A stretch of DNA of 64,000 nucleotides from Pseudomonas jessenii (GTDB lineage: Bacteria; Pseudomonadota; Gammaproteobacteria; Pseudomonadales; Pseudomonadaceae), in contig NZ_NIWT01000006.1 of the NCBI RefSeq assembly GCF_002236115.1, positions 434,001 through 498,000 on the forward strand. Direction: 5' to 3'. This document shows positions 23,579 through 32,785 of the stretch, piece by piece. Each line of letters starts with the position of its first letter. Within the stretch, counting starts at the first letter, position 1. The translations under genes were made by a program, and so were the position numbers. The notes beneath the pieces are model-generated. The model had not been told where the DNA came from and did no database searches. It worked only from the letters and a program-made list of their open reading frames with translations.

Positions 23579-25078
23579 ATGCCGCACACTAAAGATGAAT
23601 TACCCGACGTGCTGTATAGCGCCGCCCAGGTGCGAGCACTCGACGCGAGCCTGATCGCCGCCGGCACGGCGGGCTTCGAATTGATGCAGCGCGCGGCGCG
23701 GGCGACGTGGCGGGCGCTGGTGCGGCAATGGCCGACGGCAAACGAGCTGAGCGTGCTTGTCGGACATGGCAACAACGCAGGCGACGGGTACCTGGTGGCC
23801 GTACTGGCCCAGCGTGCCGGTTGGTCGGTGCGGGTGCTGGCGGTGGGCGATCCGCAGCGCTTGCAGGGTGATGCGGCGTCGGCCCATGCCGAGGCGGTGT
23901 CTGAACAGGTGCTCATCGAGCCCTGGACGGCACAATCCGGATTGCGCGGCATTGTGCTGGATGCTTTGCTTGGCACCGGTCTGAGCGGTGACGTGCGTGA
24001 TCCCTATGTCAGCGCCATCGCCGCGATCAATGCCAGCGGACTGCCGGTTGCGGCGGTGGATATTCCGTCAGGGTTGTGCGCGGATACGGGCCGCATCCTT
24101 GGTGATGCAGTGCATGCCGACCTGACGGTCACGTTCATTGGCTTGAAGGTGGGGTTGTTCACCGGTGATGCCGCGGATGTGACGGGTGAGTTGGTGTTCA
24201 ACGATCTGCAGGCTGATCCGCAGTTGCTGAACGGTACTGCGTTCACGGCTCGGCGCTTGTGTATCGCTAACCTACCGCGTCTGGTGTCCCGGGCACCGGC
24301 ATCCCACAAAGGCAAGTTCGGCCATGTGCTGCTCATTGGCGGTGATCGCGGTTACGGTGGGGCAATTTTGCTGAGTGCACAAAGTGCTCTGCGCAGCGGT
24401 GCGGGCATGGTTTCGCTGTCCACCCGTCCGGAACACGTTTCGCCAGCGCTTTCTCGAATTCCGGAAGCCATGGTGCTGGGCACGTCGTCGGCCAATCAAC
24501 TGATGGGGTTGCTTGAGAAGGTATCGGTGTTGGTGGTCGGGCCGGGCCTGGGTCAGGCAGGGTGGGGGCGCAGCCTGCTGTCGACTGCGGCCAATGCGCC
24601 TTTGCCGCAAGTCTGGGATGCCGATGCCTTGAATCTGTTGGCGGGTGGACAGGTCGATCTGCCCAAGGGTTGCGTGATTACCCCGCATCCGGGGGAGGCG
24701 GCACGTTTGCTTGGGGTGAGCACTGCCGACGTTCAGTCTGACCGTCCCGCCGCAGCCCATGCATTGAGTAAAAAATATACAGCTGTCGTCGTCCTGAAAG
24801 GTGCCGGCAGCCTGATCGCCCATCCCGATGGACGTCTGGCGCTGTGTCATCAGGGGCACCCGGCCATGGCCACCGCCGGTTTGGGCGACGTGCTGGCCGG
24901 TTTGCTCGGCGCATTGCTGGCCCAGGGCATGGAGCCGTTCGACGCGGCCTGCCTGGCGGTCTGGCTGCACGCCAATGCCGGCGAGCAACAAGGAAAATTG
25001 GGCCGTGGGCTGGCGGCCAGTGATCTGATCCCAGCCATTCGTCAGTTGTTGGAGGAGCAAGCACCGTGTCTGAAGTAA
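23579..25078 (+). CDS. nnr: Bifunctional NAD(P)HX epimerase / ADP-dependent NAD(P)HX dehydratase
   Basis: A 499-residue repair enzyme for hydrated NAD(P)H (YjeF). The N-terminal epimerase domain (about residues 10-215) contains VLVGHGNNAGDGYLVA, and the C-terminal ribokinase-like dehydratase (about 225-495) contains LLIGGDRGYGGAILL, VGPGLGQ and GLGDVLAGLLGALLAQG. ATG at 23579 (MPHTKDELPDVLYSAAQ) is chosen; the very long open frame upstream to 22697 is the shadow of queG. It overlaps the GTG of tsaE by 13 bases, as in the classic yjeF-yjeE pair. Confidence 0.95.
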   Translation: MPHTKDELPDVLYSAAQVRALDASLIAAGTAGFELMQRAARATWRALVRQWPTANELSVLVGHGNNAGDGYLVAVLAQRAGWSVRVLAVGDPQRLQGDAASAHAEAVSEQVLIEPWTAQSGLRGIVLDALLGTGLSGDVRDPYVSAIAAINASGLPVAAVDIPSGLCADTGRILGDAVHADLTVTFIGLKVGLFTGDAADVTGELVFNDLQADPQLLNGTAFTARRLCIANLPRLVSRAPASHKGKFGHVLLIGGDRGYGGAILLSAQSALRSGAGMVSLSTRPEHVSPALSRIPEAMVLGTSSANQLMGLLEKVSVLVVGPGLGQAGWGRSLLSTAANAPLPQVWDADALNLLAGGQVDLPKGCVITPHPGEAARLLGVSTADVQSDRPAAAHALSKKYTAVVVLKGAGSLIAHPDGRLALCHQGHPAMATAGLGDVLAGLLGALLAQGMEPFDAACLAVWLHANAGEQQGKLGRGLAASDLIPAIRQLLEEQAPCLK

Positions 25079-25536
25079 CCCTGTACCTGGCCGATGAACA
25101 GGCCATGAGCGACTTTGGCGCACGCATTGCCCGAATCACCCAAGGCCATGGCCTGATCTTCCTTGAGGGCAACCTGGGGATGGGCAAAACCACGTTGTCC
25201 CGAGGCATCATTCGCGGTCTGGGACATGTCGGGGCAGTCAAAAGCCCGACCTTCACCCTGGTCGAACCCTACGAGATCGGCGACATTCGCGCCTTCCATT
25301 TTGATTTGTACCGTCTGGTCGATCCGGAAGAGCTAGAGTTCCTCGGTATCCGCGACTACTTCGAAGACGATGCCCTGTGTCTGATCGAATGGCCCGATAA
25401 AGGTGCAGGCTTTTTGCCAAAGCCTGACCTGACCATTACCATTAGCCCGCAAGACAGCGGGCGTTCGCTGAAAATTTTATCCCAGGGCTCGCGTGGCGAG
25501 GCCTGGTGTGCCGCTTTGGCATTGGAATCCAAATAG
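25066..25536 (+). CDS. tsaE: tRNA threonylcarbamoyladenosine biosynthesis ATPase TsaE
   Basis: A 156-residue P-loop ATPase (YjeE) needed with TsaB and TsaD to form t6A37 in ANN-decoding tRNAs. The Walker A motif is LEGNLGMGKTTLSRG (about residues 31-45); SPTFTLVEPY and FHFDLYRL are the family signatures, and EWPDKG is near residue 112. The start is GTG at 25066, preceded by GGAGGAG at 25051-25057; it overlaps the end of nnr. The next gene, amiB, follows within 15 bases. Confidence 0.96.
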   Translation: MSEVTLYLADEQAMSDFGARIARITQGHGLIFLEGNLGMGKTTLSRGIIRGLGHVGAVKSPTFTLVEPYEIGDIRAFHFDLYRLVDPEELEFLGIRDYFEDDALCLIEWPDKGAGFLPKPDLTITISPQDSGRSLKILSQGSRGEAWCAALALESK

Positions 25537-25551
25537 ATGATGGGGTTAGGT

Positions 25552-26967
25552 ATGCGCTTTCGCGCGTTGGTGGCTGCCGTAGGGGTGTTGTTCTTGGCGG
25601 TGACCGTCGACGCTGTGGCCGATTCGAAGGTCAACAGTGTTCGTCTGTGGCGGGCACCGGACAACACGCGACTGGTGTTTGACCTGACCGGCCCGGTGCA
25701 ACACAGCGTCTTTACCCTGACGGCTCCGGACCGCCTGGTCATCGACATCAATGGCGCGACCCTCGGTGCGCCGCTCAACGTCAACACCTCGAACACCCCG
25801 ATTACCGCCATGCGCTCGGCCCAGCGCACGCCGACGGACCTGCGGGTGGTCATCGACCTGAAAAAGGCCGTGACGCCGAAAAGCTTCTCCCTGGCGCCGA
25901 ACGCTCAGTACGGTAACCGATTGGTGGTCGACCTGTTCGATAACGCCGCCGACGCCGCGCCACCGCCAGCGCCGACACCGTCGGTCGCCACGGTGCCTGC
26001 CGTGCCGGTCACGCCTGCGGAACCGGCGATCAAGCTGCCACCGGCTCCGGCCGGCAAACGCGACATCATTGTGGTGATCGACGCCGGTCACGGTGGCGAA
26101 GATCCGGGGGCTTCCGGCTCCCGAGGCCAGCGCGAGAAAGACGTGGTGCTGCAGATTGCCCGTGAAACCCAACGCCAGGTCAACGGCATGAAAGGTTTCC
26201 GTGCCGAACTGACCCGTACCGGCGACTACTTCATTCCATTGCGCGGCCGTACCGAAATCGCCCGCAAGAAAGGCGCCGACCTGTTCGTCTCAATCCACGC
26301 CGACGCCGCGCCTTCTGCCGCCGCTTTCGGTGCCTCGGTATTTGCCCTGTCCGATCGCGGCGCAACTTCCGAGACCGCCCGTTGGCTGGCCGACAGCGAA
26401 AACCGTTCCGACCTGATCGGCGGTGCCGGCAACGTCAGCCTCGATGACAAAGACCGCATGCTCGCCGGCGTGCTGCTCGACTTGTCGATGACGGCATCCC
26501 TGACCTCCAGCCTGAACGTTGGCCAGAAAGTCTTGAGCAACATCGGTCGGGTCACGCCATTGCACAAGCAGCGGGTTGAGCAGGCCGGGTTCATGGTACT
26601 GAAGTCGCCGGATATTCCGTCGATCCTGGTGGAAACCGGGTTCATCTCCAACGCCAACGAAGCCTCGAAGCTTGCCGCGTCAAGCCATCAACAGGCGCTG
26701 GCGCGCTCGATCAGCAGCGGCGTGCGCCAGTTCTTCCAGCAGAACCCGCCGCCAGGCACTTACATTGCCTGGCTGCGTGATTCCGGAAAAATCGCCCAAG
26801 GTCCACGTGACCATAGGGTAAACCCTGGCGAGACGCTGGCGATGATCGCCGTTCGTTATCAGGTTACGCCGGCCACCCTGCGCAGCGCCAACAACCTGTC
26901 GAGCGATGAACTCAAGGTTGGTCAACACTTGACCATTCCGGGCACTGAACTGGCGGCCAAAGAATGA
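25552..26967 (+). CDS. amiB: N-acetylmuramoyl-L-alanine amidase (AMIN-Amidase_3-LysM)
   Basis: A 471-residue exported cell-wall amidase that cuts the septal peptidoglycan cross-bridge. It has a signal peptide (MRFRALVAAVGVLFLAVTVDAVA), an AMIN domain (about residues 27-125) and a proline/alanine linker. The zinc amidase (about 170-395) has VIDAGHGGEDPGA, the metal-binding Glu in GAR..TEI, and HADAAPS. A C-terminal LysM (about residues 420-465, HRVNPGETLAMIAVRYQV) follows. The start at 25552 is preceded by GGGG at 25541-25544; an ATG at 25537 directly after the tsaE stop is the alternative. In other bacteria AmiB needs EnvC-type activators; none is here. Confidence 0.93.
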   Translation: MRFRALVAAVGVLFLAVTVDAVADSKVNSVRLWRAPDNTRLVFDLTGPVQHSVFTLTAPDRLVIDINGATLGAPLNVNTSNTPITAMRSAQRTPTDLRVVIDLKKAVTPKSFSLAPNAQYGNRLVVDLFDNAADAAPPPAPTPSVATVPAVPVTPAEPAIKLPPAPAGKRDIIVVIDAGHGGEDPGASGSRGQREKDVVLQIARETQRQVNGMKGFRAELTRTGDYFIPLRGRTEIARKKGADLFVSIHADAAPSAAAFGASVFALSDRGATSETARWLADSENRSDLIGGAGNVSLDDKDRMLAGVLLDLSMTASLTSSLNVGQKVLSNIGRVTPLHKQRVEQAGFMVLKSPDIPSILVETGFISNANEASKLAASSHQQALARSISSGVRQFFQQNPPPGTYIAWLRDSGKIAQGPRDHRVNPGETLAMIAVRYQVTPATLRSANNLSSDELKVGQHLTIPGTELAAKE

Positions 26968-28874
26968 ATCAGGTCGTGAACAACAGCGCTCGCATCGAGC
27001 TGCTCAGCCCGCGGCTGGCGAACCAGATTGCCGCGGGTGAGGTGGTCGAGCGCCCGGCTTCGGTGATCAAGGAACTGCTGGAAAACAGCCTTGACTCCGG
27101 CGCTAAACGCATCGACGTCGATGTGGAGCAGGGCGGCGTCAAGCTGCTGCGGGTGCGCGACGATGGCAGTGGCATTTCCGCCGATGACCTGCCATTGGCC
27201 CTGGCCCGTCACGCCACCAGCAAGATCCGCAACCTGGAAGACCTCGAACAGGTCATGAGCCTGGGGTTTCGCGGCGAGGCCCTGGCATCGATCAGCTCCG
27301 TCGCGCGCCTGACCTTGACCTCCCGCACCCGCGACGCCGATCAGGCGTGGCAGGTCGAGACCGAGGGCCGTGACATGGCGCCCCGTGTGCAACCTGCGGC
27401 CCACCCGGTGGGCACTTCGGTTGAAGTGCGCGACCTGTTCTTCAACACGCCGGCGCGACGCAAGTTTCTCAAGACCGAAAAAACCGAATTCGATCACCTG
27501 CAAGAAGTGATCAGGCGCTTGGCCCTGGCGCGCTTCGATGTGGCGTTCCATCTGCGCCATAATGGCAAGACCATCCTCAGCCTGCACGAGGCCCATGATG
27601 ATGCGGCCCGTGCCCGGCGCGTGGCGGCGATCTGCGGGCCGGGTTTCCTGGAGCAGGCGCTGCCGATCGAAATCGAGCGCAACGGCCTGCATCTATGGGG
27701 CTGGGTCGGCCTGCCGACCTTCAACCGCAGCCAGGCCGACTTGCAGTATTTCTTCGTCAATGGCCGTGCCGTGCGCGACAAACTGGTGGCCCACGCGGTA
27801 CGCCAGGCCTATCGCGACGTGCTGTTCAATGGTCGGCACCCGACCTTCGTGCTGTTTTTCGAAGTCGATCCGACCGGCGTCGATGTCAACGTGCACCCGA
27901 CCAAGCACGAAGTGCGCTTCCGTGAAGGGCGCATGGTCCACGATTTCCTCTATGGCACCTTGCACCGCGCCTTGGGCGATGTGCGCCCCGACGATCAACT
28001 GGCGGCGCCGGTTGCCACGGCCATCGTCCGGCCTACCGGCCTCGAAGCCGGTGAATTCGGACCCCAGGGCGAAATGCGCCTGGCCGCCAATGCGCTGCTG
28101 GAACAGCCTCAGGCTCAGCCGTCGTTCAATGCGCCGGCGGGTTCGGGGGCTGGCGCGGGTTATCAATATCAATACACGCCGCGACCGCAGTCCGGTGCAC
28201 CTGTCGCCGAAGCGCAGGCCGCCTATCGCGAGTTTTTTGCACCGCTGCCCGAGGCCAATGCCGTCGCGCTGCCGGCCGGGCAGGACGACATCCCGCCGCT
28301 CGGTTATGCGCTGGCACAACTCAAGGGCATCTACATTCTTTCGGAAAACGCTCAGGGCCTGGTGCTGGTGGACATGCACGCCGCCCACGAGCGGATCATG
28401 TATGAGCGTCTGAAGGTGGCGATGGCCAGTGAGGGCCTGAGCGGCCAGCCGTTGCTGGTGCCGGAGTCCCTGGCCGTCAGCCAGCGTGAAGCCGATTGCG
28501 CCGAGGAGCATGTCGCCTGGTTCCAGCGCCTGGGCTTTGAATTGCAGCGTCTGGGCCCGGAAACCCTGGCGATACGGCAGATTCCGGCACTGCTCAAGCA
28601 GGCCGAAGCCAACCGGCTGGTCGCTGACGTCCTGGCTGACCTGATGGAGTTCGGCACCAGCGACCGCATTCAGGCGCACCTGAACGAATTGCTCGGGACC
28701 ATGGCCTGCCACGGCGCGGTTCGTGCGAATCGGCGATTGGCCCTGCCGGAAATGAACGGTCTGCTGCGTGACATGGAAAACACCGAGCGCAGTGGTCAAT
28801 GCAACCATGGCCGACCGACCTGGACCCAACTGGGCCTGGACGATCTGGACAAACTGTTCTTGCGCGGTCGTTGA
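26964..28874 (+). CDS. mutL: DNA mismatch repair protein MutL
   Basis: A 636-residue dimeric GHKL ATPase that links MutS mismatch recognition to strand incision. N-terminal motifs: IAAGEVVERPASVIKELLENS, DDGSGIS and LGFRGEAL. A linker rich in Q, P and A spans about residues 370-430. The C-terminal domain has DMHAAHERIMYE (about residues 470-481), the position of the DQHA(x)2E(x)4E nuclease motif; the Gln is Met here, which I believe is usual in Pseudomonas, a group without MutH. Its ATG overlaps the amiB stop by 4 bases. Confidence 0.96.
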   Translation: MNQVVNNSARIELLSPRLANQIAAGEVVERPASVIKELLENSLDSGAKRIDVDVEQGGVKLLRVRDDGSGISADDLPLALARHATSKIRNLEDLEQVMSLGFRGEALASISSVARLTLTSRTRDADQAWQVETEGRDMAPRVQPAAHPVGTSVEVRDLFFNTPARRKFLKTEKTEFDHLQEVIRRLALARFDVAFHLRHNGKTILSLHEAHDDAARARRVAAICGPGFLEQALPIEIERNGLHLWGWVGLPTFNRSQADLQYFFVNGRAVRDKLVAHAVRQAYRDVLFNGRHPTFVLFFEVDPTGVDVNVHPTKHEVRFREGRMVHDFLYGTLHRALGDVRPDDQLAAPVATAIVRPTGLEAGEFGPQGEMRLAANALLEQPQAQPSFNAPAGSGAGAGYQYQYTPRPQSGAPVAEAQAAYREFFAPLPEANAVALPAGQDDIPPLGYALAQLKGIYILSENAQGLVLVDMHAAHERIMYERLKVAMASEGLSGQPLLVPESLAVSQREADCAEEHVAWFQRLGFELQRLGPETLAIRQIPALLKQAEANRLVADVLADLMEFGTSDRIQAHLNELLGTMACHGAVRANRRLALPEMNGLLRDMENTERSGQCNHGRPTWTQLGLDDLDKLFLRGR

Positions 28875-29845
28875 TGAGCCAGTTCCCACCTGCGATTTTC
28901 CTGATGGGCCCGACCGCCGCCGGCAAGACCGACCTGGCCATCGAGCTCACCAAGGTCCTGCCTTGCGAGTTGATCAGTGTCGATTCGGCGCTGGTCTACC
29001 GTGGCATGGACATTGGCACCGCCAAGCCTTCCAAAGAGCTGCTGGCGCAATTTCCGCATCGTCTGATCGATATTCTCGACCCGGCCGAGAGCTATTCGGC
29101 TGCGGATTTCCGCCGTGACGCCCTGGAAGCCATGGCCGATATCACCGCACGGGGAAAAATTCCGCTGCTGGTGGGCGGCACCATGCTCTATTACAAGGCT
29201 TTGGTTGAAGGTCTGGCAGATATGCCGGCCGCCGATCCCGAGGTCCGTGCGCAAATCGAAGAAGAGGCTGCGCGCCTTGGCTGGCAAGCCTTGCACGAAC
29301 AATTGGCGGTGATCGATCCGGAGTCCGCGGCGCGAATACATCCGAACGATCCCCAGCGATTGAGTCGAGCGCTGGAAGTTTATCGTGTCAGCGGTCAAAG
29401 CATGACCGCCCTGCGTTTGCAACAATCTGCGCAAAGTACTGAAGCAGCCGCTTCGGGACTGCAACAATTGCCCTATACTGTCGCGAACTTGGCCATTGCT
29501 CCGGCAAATCGCCAGGTACTGCACGAGCGAATTAAACAAAGATTCACTTTAATGTTGGAACAGGGATTCATTGACGAGGTCGTAGCCCTGCGTAATAGAG
29601 GAGACCTGCATACCGGGTTGCCGTCTATACGTGCAGTAGGCTATCGCCAAGTCTGGGACTACCTGGATGGCAAGCTGACGTCAGCCGAGATGCAGGAGCG
29701 TGGGATCATTGCCACGCGCCAATTGGCGAAACGCCAGTTCACCTGGCTGCGCAGTTGGACTGATCTGCATTGGCTGGACAGTCTGGATTGCGACAATCTG
29801 CCGCGCGCCTTGAAATACCTTGGGACCATCTCCATATTGAGCTGA
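28874..29845 (+). CDS. miaA: tRNA dimethylallyltransferase
   Basis: A 323-residue enzyme that prenylates A37 of UNN-decoding tRNAs. The P-loop FLMGPTAAGKTDLAIEL (about residues 8-24), SVDSALVYRGMDIGTAKP and GLPSIRAVGYRQVWDYL (about residue 250) are signature segments. The start at 28874 overlaps the mutL stop (TGATG); an ATG at 28799 would lie inside mutL. The order mutL-miaA-hfq-hflX-hflK-hflC-purA is as in E. coli, apart from hisZ before purA. Confidence 0.96.
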   Translation: MSQFPPAIFLMGPTAAGKTDLAIELTKVLPCELISVDSALVYRGMDIGTAKPSKELLAQFPHRLIDILDPAESYSAADFRRDALEAMADITARGKIPLLVGGTMLYYKALVEGLADMPAADPEVRAQIEEEAARLGWQALHEQLAVIDPESAARIHPNDPQRLSRALEVYRVSGQSMTALRLQQSAQSTEAAASGLQQLPYTVANLAIAPANRQVLHERIKQRFTLMLEQGFIDEVVALRNRGDLHTGLPSIRAVGYRQVWDYLDGKLTSAEMQERGIIATRQLAKRQFTWLRSWTDLHWLDSLDCDNLPRALKYLGTISILS

Positions 29846-29938
29846 GTCCTTGCAATTGCCGTCTATCCTTGGGGGTGTGACGGCCAAAGCCATCTGATTA
29901 CCTATTTTTTATATTGAATCCTTAAAGGAGTGCGGCAC

Positions 29939-30199
29939 ATGTCAAAAGGGCATTCGCTACAAGACCCTTACTTGAATACTTTACGTAAAGAGAAAGTTGG
30001 GGTGTCCATCTACCTGGTCAACGGTATCAAGCTGCAAGGCACGATCGAGTCTTTCGACCAGTTCGTTATCCTGCTGAAAAACACCGTCAGCCAGATGGTC
30101 TACAAACACGCCATCTCTACAGTGGTGCCGGTTCGTCCAATTCGTCTGCCTAGCGCAACCGAATCCGATGCAGGTGATGCTGAGCCAGGTAACGCCTGA
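29939..30199 (+). CDS. hfq: RNA chaperone Hfq
   Basis: An 86-residue hexameric Sm-like protein that pairs small RNAs with mRNAs. MSKGHSLQDPYLNTLRKEKV, VSIYLVNGIKLQGTIESFD (Sm1) and YKHAIST (Sm2, proximal-face YKH) are all present. The tail after residue 70 is short and acidic (SDAGDAEPG), as expected in Pseudomonas, where Hfq is shorter than the 102 residues of E. coli. AAAGGAG at 29924-29930 fixes the ATG at 29939, not the one at 29930. Confidence 0.98.
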   Translation: MSKGHSLQDPYLNTLRKEKVGVSIYLVNGIKLQGTIESFDQFVILLKNTVSQMVYKHAISTVVPVRPIRLPSATESDAGDAEPGNA

Positions 30200-30211
30200 T
30201 AGGAGTCTCCT

Positions 30212-31513
30212 TTGTTCTTTGAGCGCCACGGTGGTGGTGAACGAGCCATTCTCGTTCACTTGGATGGTCAGGACCCTGAGGCGCGCGAAGATCCGCAGGA
30301 GTTTCAGGAGTTGGCAATTTCGGCTGGCGCCGAGACCGTCGCGTTTTTCAACGTGCCGCGTCATCGGCCAACCGCCAAAACCCTGATCAGCAGCGGCAAG
30401 GTCGAAGAGTTGCGCGACCTGGTCCAGGCCGAACAGGTCGATCTGGTGATTTTCAATCACATCCTCACGCCCAGTCAGGAACGTAACCTCGAACGTATTT
30501 TCGAGTGTCGCGTGATCGACCGCACGGGTTTGATTCTCGATATTTTCGCCCAACGCGCCCGCACCCATGAAGGCAAGCTCCAGGTCGAACTGGCCCAGCT
30601 TGAGCACATGAGTACGCGGCTGGTTCGCGGCTGGACTCACCTTGAACGGCAGAAAGGCGGTATCGGCCTGCGCGGTCCGGGTGAAACCCAGCTGGAAACC
30701 GACCGGCGCCTGTTGCGGGTTCGCCTGCGGCAGATCAAGGGGCGCCTGGAAAAGGTCCGCAGCCAGCGTGAACAATCGCGCCGTGGCCGCAAACGGGCTG
30801 ACATTCCGACGGTTTCGCTGGTGGGTTATACCAACGCCGGCAAATCGACGCTGTTCAACTCGGTGACCGACTCCGACGTCTTTGCTGCTGACCAGTTGTT
30901 CGCCACCCTCGACCCGACCTTGCGCCGGCTCGAGCTCGATGACCTCGGCCCGATCGTGCTGGCTGACACCGTGGGCTTCATTCGTCACTTGCCACACAAG
31001 CTGGTCGAGGCATTTCGGGCTACGCTCGAAGAGTCGAGCAACTCCGACCTGTTGCTGCACGTGATCGACTCCCATGAGCCTGAGCGCATGGCCCAGATTG
31101 AACAGGTCATGGTGGTTCTTGGAGAGATCGGGGCTCAAGACTTGCCGATCCTGGAGGTCTATAACAAACTCGATTTGCTCGAGGGCGTGGAGCCGCAGAT
31201 CCAGCGCGATGCCGATGGCAAACCGCAGCGGGTCTGGCTTTCGGCGAAAGATGGCACAGGTCTTGATCTGCTCAAGCAGGCCGTGGCCGAGTTGCTAGGC
31301 GATGAGTTGTTTGTTGGCACCTTGCGCTTGCCGAACCGATTTGCTCGACTGCGTGCGCAGTTTTTCGAACTCGGTGCGGTACAAAAGGAAGAACACGATG
31401 ACGAAGGCATCAGCTTGCTGGCCGTTCGTTTGCCACGGGCCGAATTGAATCGGCTGGTGAGTCGCGAAGGTTTGCAACCGATGGAGTTCATCGAGCAACA
31501 CACTTTGCAATAA
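30212..31513 (+). CDS. hflX: GTPase HflX
   Basis: A 433-residue ribosome-associated GTPase that can split stalled ribosomes. The N-terminal HflX domain (about residues 1-195, ending in a coiled coil of K/R-rich LRQIKGRLEKVRSQREQSRR) is followed by the G domain: VSLVGYTNAGKSTLFN (G1), ADTVGFIRHLP (G3) and YNKLDLL (G4). Translation starts at TTG 30212, with AGGAG at 30201-30205. It is 12 bases after hfq and so likely in the same transcript. Confidence 0.94.
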   Translation: MFFERHGGGERAILVHLDGQDPEAREDPQEFQELAISAGAETVAFFNVPRHRPTAKTLISSGKVEELRDLVQAEQVDLVIFNHILTPSQERNLERIFECRVIDRTGLILDIFAQRARTHEGKLQVELAQLEHMSTRLVRGWTHLERQKGGIGLRGPGETQLETDRRLLRVRLRQIKGRLEKVRSQREQSRRGRKRADIPTVSLVGYTNAGKSTLFNSVTDSDVFAADQLFATLDPTLRRLELDDLGPIVLADTVGFIRHLPHKLVEAFRATLEESSNSDLLLHVIDSHEPERMAQIEQVMVVLGEIGAQDLPILEVYNKLDLLEGVEPQIQRDADGKPQRVWLSAKDGTGLDLLKQAVAELLGDELFVGTLRLPNRFARLRAQFFELGAVQKEEHDDEGISLLAVRLPRAELNRLVSREGLQPMEFIEQHTLQ

Positions 31514-31609
31514 AAGCCTGAGAAAGCGGTTGTGCCGCGGTGACAGGCATTCTGTAGCATTGGTCGGCGCGCCGTGGGTGCGTCTTTGCTTTATCAGATG
31601 GAGAGCGCT

Positions 31610-32785
31610 ATGGCTTGGAATGAGCCGGGTGGCAACTCGAATAATCAGGATCCTTGGGGTGGCAAGCGTCGTAACAACGGCGACCGCAAGGGGCCACCGG
31701 ATCTCGACGAGGCCTTCCGAAAGCTGCAGGAAAGCCTGAACGGTTTGTTCGGTGGTGGTAAGAAACGTGGTGGCGACGACGGCGGTGGTCCGGGCAAGAG
31801 TGGCGGCTTTGGCGGCCTGCTCGGCATCGGTCTGGTCGTGTTGGCGGCCGTTTGGCTGTACAGCGCGGTCTATGTCGTCGACGAACAGGAGCAAGCTGTG
31901 GTGCTGCGCTTCGGCAAGTACTACGAAACCGTGGGTCCGGGCCTGAACATCTACTTCCCGCCGATCGACAAGAAGTACATGGAGAACGTCACGCGTGAGC
32001 GTGCCTACACCAAGCAGGGCCAGATGCTGACCGAAGACGAGAACATCGTCGAAGTGCCGCTGACCGTGCAGTACAAGATCAGCAACCTGCAGGACTTTGT
32101 GCTGAGCGTCGATCAGCCGGAAATCAGCCTGCAGCACGCGACCGACAGCGCCTTGCGCCATGTGGTGGGCTCCACCGCGATGGACCAGGTACTGACCGAA
32201 GGTCGTGAGTTGATGGCCAGCGAGATCAAGGAGCGTCTGCAACGCTTCATGGACACGTATCGCACCGGTATCACCGTCACCCAGGTCAACGTACAGAGCG
32301 CAGCGGCACCGCGCGAAGTCCAGGAAGCCTTCGATGACGTGATCCGTGCCCGGGAAGACGAACAGCGTTCGCGCAACCAGGCCGAAACCTATGCCAACGG
32401 CGTCGTGCCGGAAGCTCGTGGTCAGGCCCAGCGCATCCTTGAGGATGCCAATGGTTACCGTGACGAGACCGTCTCGCGCGCCAAGGGTGAGGCCGATCGC
32501 TTCACCAAGCTGGTCGCCGAGTACCGCAAGGCCCCTGAAGTCACCCGCCAGCGTCTGTATCTGGACACCATGCAGGAAGTCTTCACCAACACCAGCAAGG
32601 TTCTCGTGACCGGCAACAAGAACGGCCAGAACAACCTGTTGTACCTGCCTCTGGACAAGATGGTCGAAAGTGGTCGCAGCACCAGCACCCAGGTGAGCAG
32701 TGCGGCAGCCACCAGCAATGAAGCGAATGCGCGTGCGGCAGCTGATCTGCAGCAACAGCCAGCACGTACCAGGGAGAGTCGCTGA
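31610..32785 (+). CDS. hflK: FtsH protease activity modulator HflK
   Basis: A 391-residue inner-membrane SPFH/prohibitin-family protein. The glycine/lysine-rich N-terminus (MAWNEPGGNSNNQDPWGG...) is followed by one transmembrane helix (about residues 68-90) and a periplasmic SPFH domain with EQAVVLRFGKY. A long helical region contains LSVDQPEISLQHATDSALRH and RITV..AAPREVQEAFDDV. With HflC it forms a cage around FtsH. The start at 31610 gives the typical glycine-rich leader; an in-frame ATG at 31574 adds an unlikely extension. Confidence 0.94.
   Translation: MAWNEPGGNSNNQDPWGGKRRNNGDRKGPPDLDEAFRKLQESLNGLFGGGKKRGGDDGGGPGKSGGFGGLLGIGLVVLAAVWLYSAVYVVDEQEQAVVLRFGKYYETVGPGLNIYFPPIDKKYMENVTRERAYTKQGQMLTEDENIVEVPLTVQYKISNLQDFVLSVDQPEISLQHATDSALRHVVGSTAMDQVLTEGRELMASEIKERLQRFMDTYRTGITVTQVNVQSAAAPREVQEAFDDVIRAREDEQRSRNQAETYANGVVPEARGQAQRILEDANGYRDETVSRAKGEADRFTKLVAEYRKAPEVTRQRLYLDTMQEVFTNTSKVLVTGNKNGQNNLLYLPLDKMVESGRSTSTQVSSAAATSNEANARAAADLQQQPARTRESR

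Noticed and set aside
25537..25551. The ATG at 25537 as the amiB start
   Set aside because: No ribosome site precedes it, while GGGG precedes the ATG at 25552, which begins a good signal peptide; kept as an alternative.
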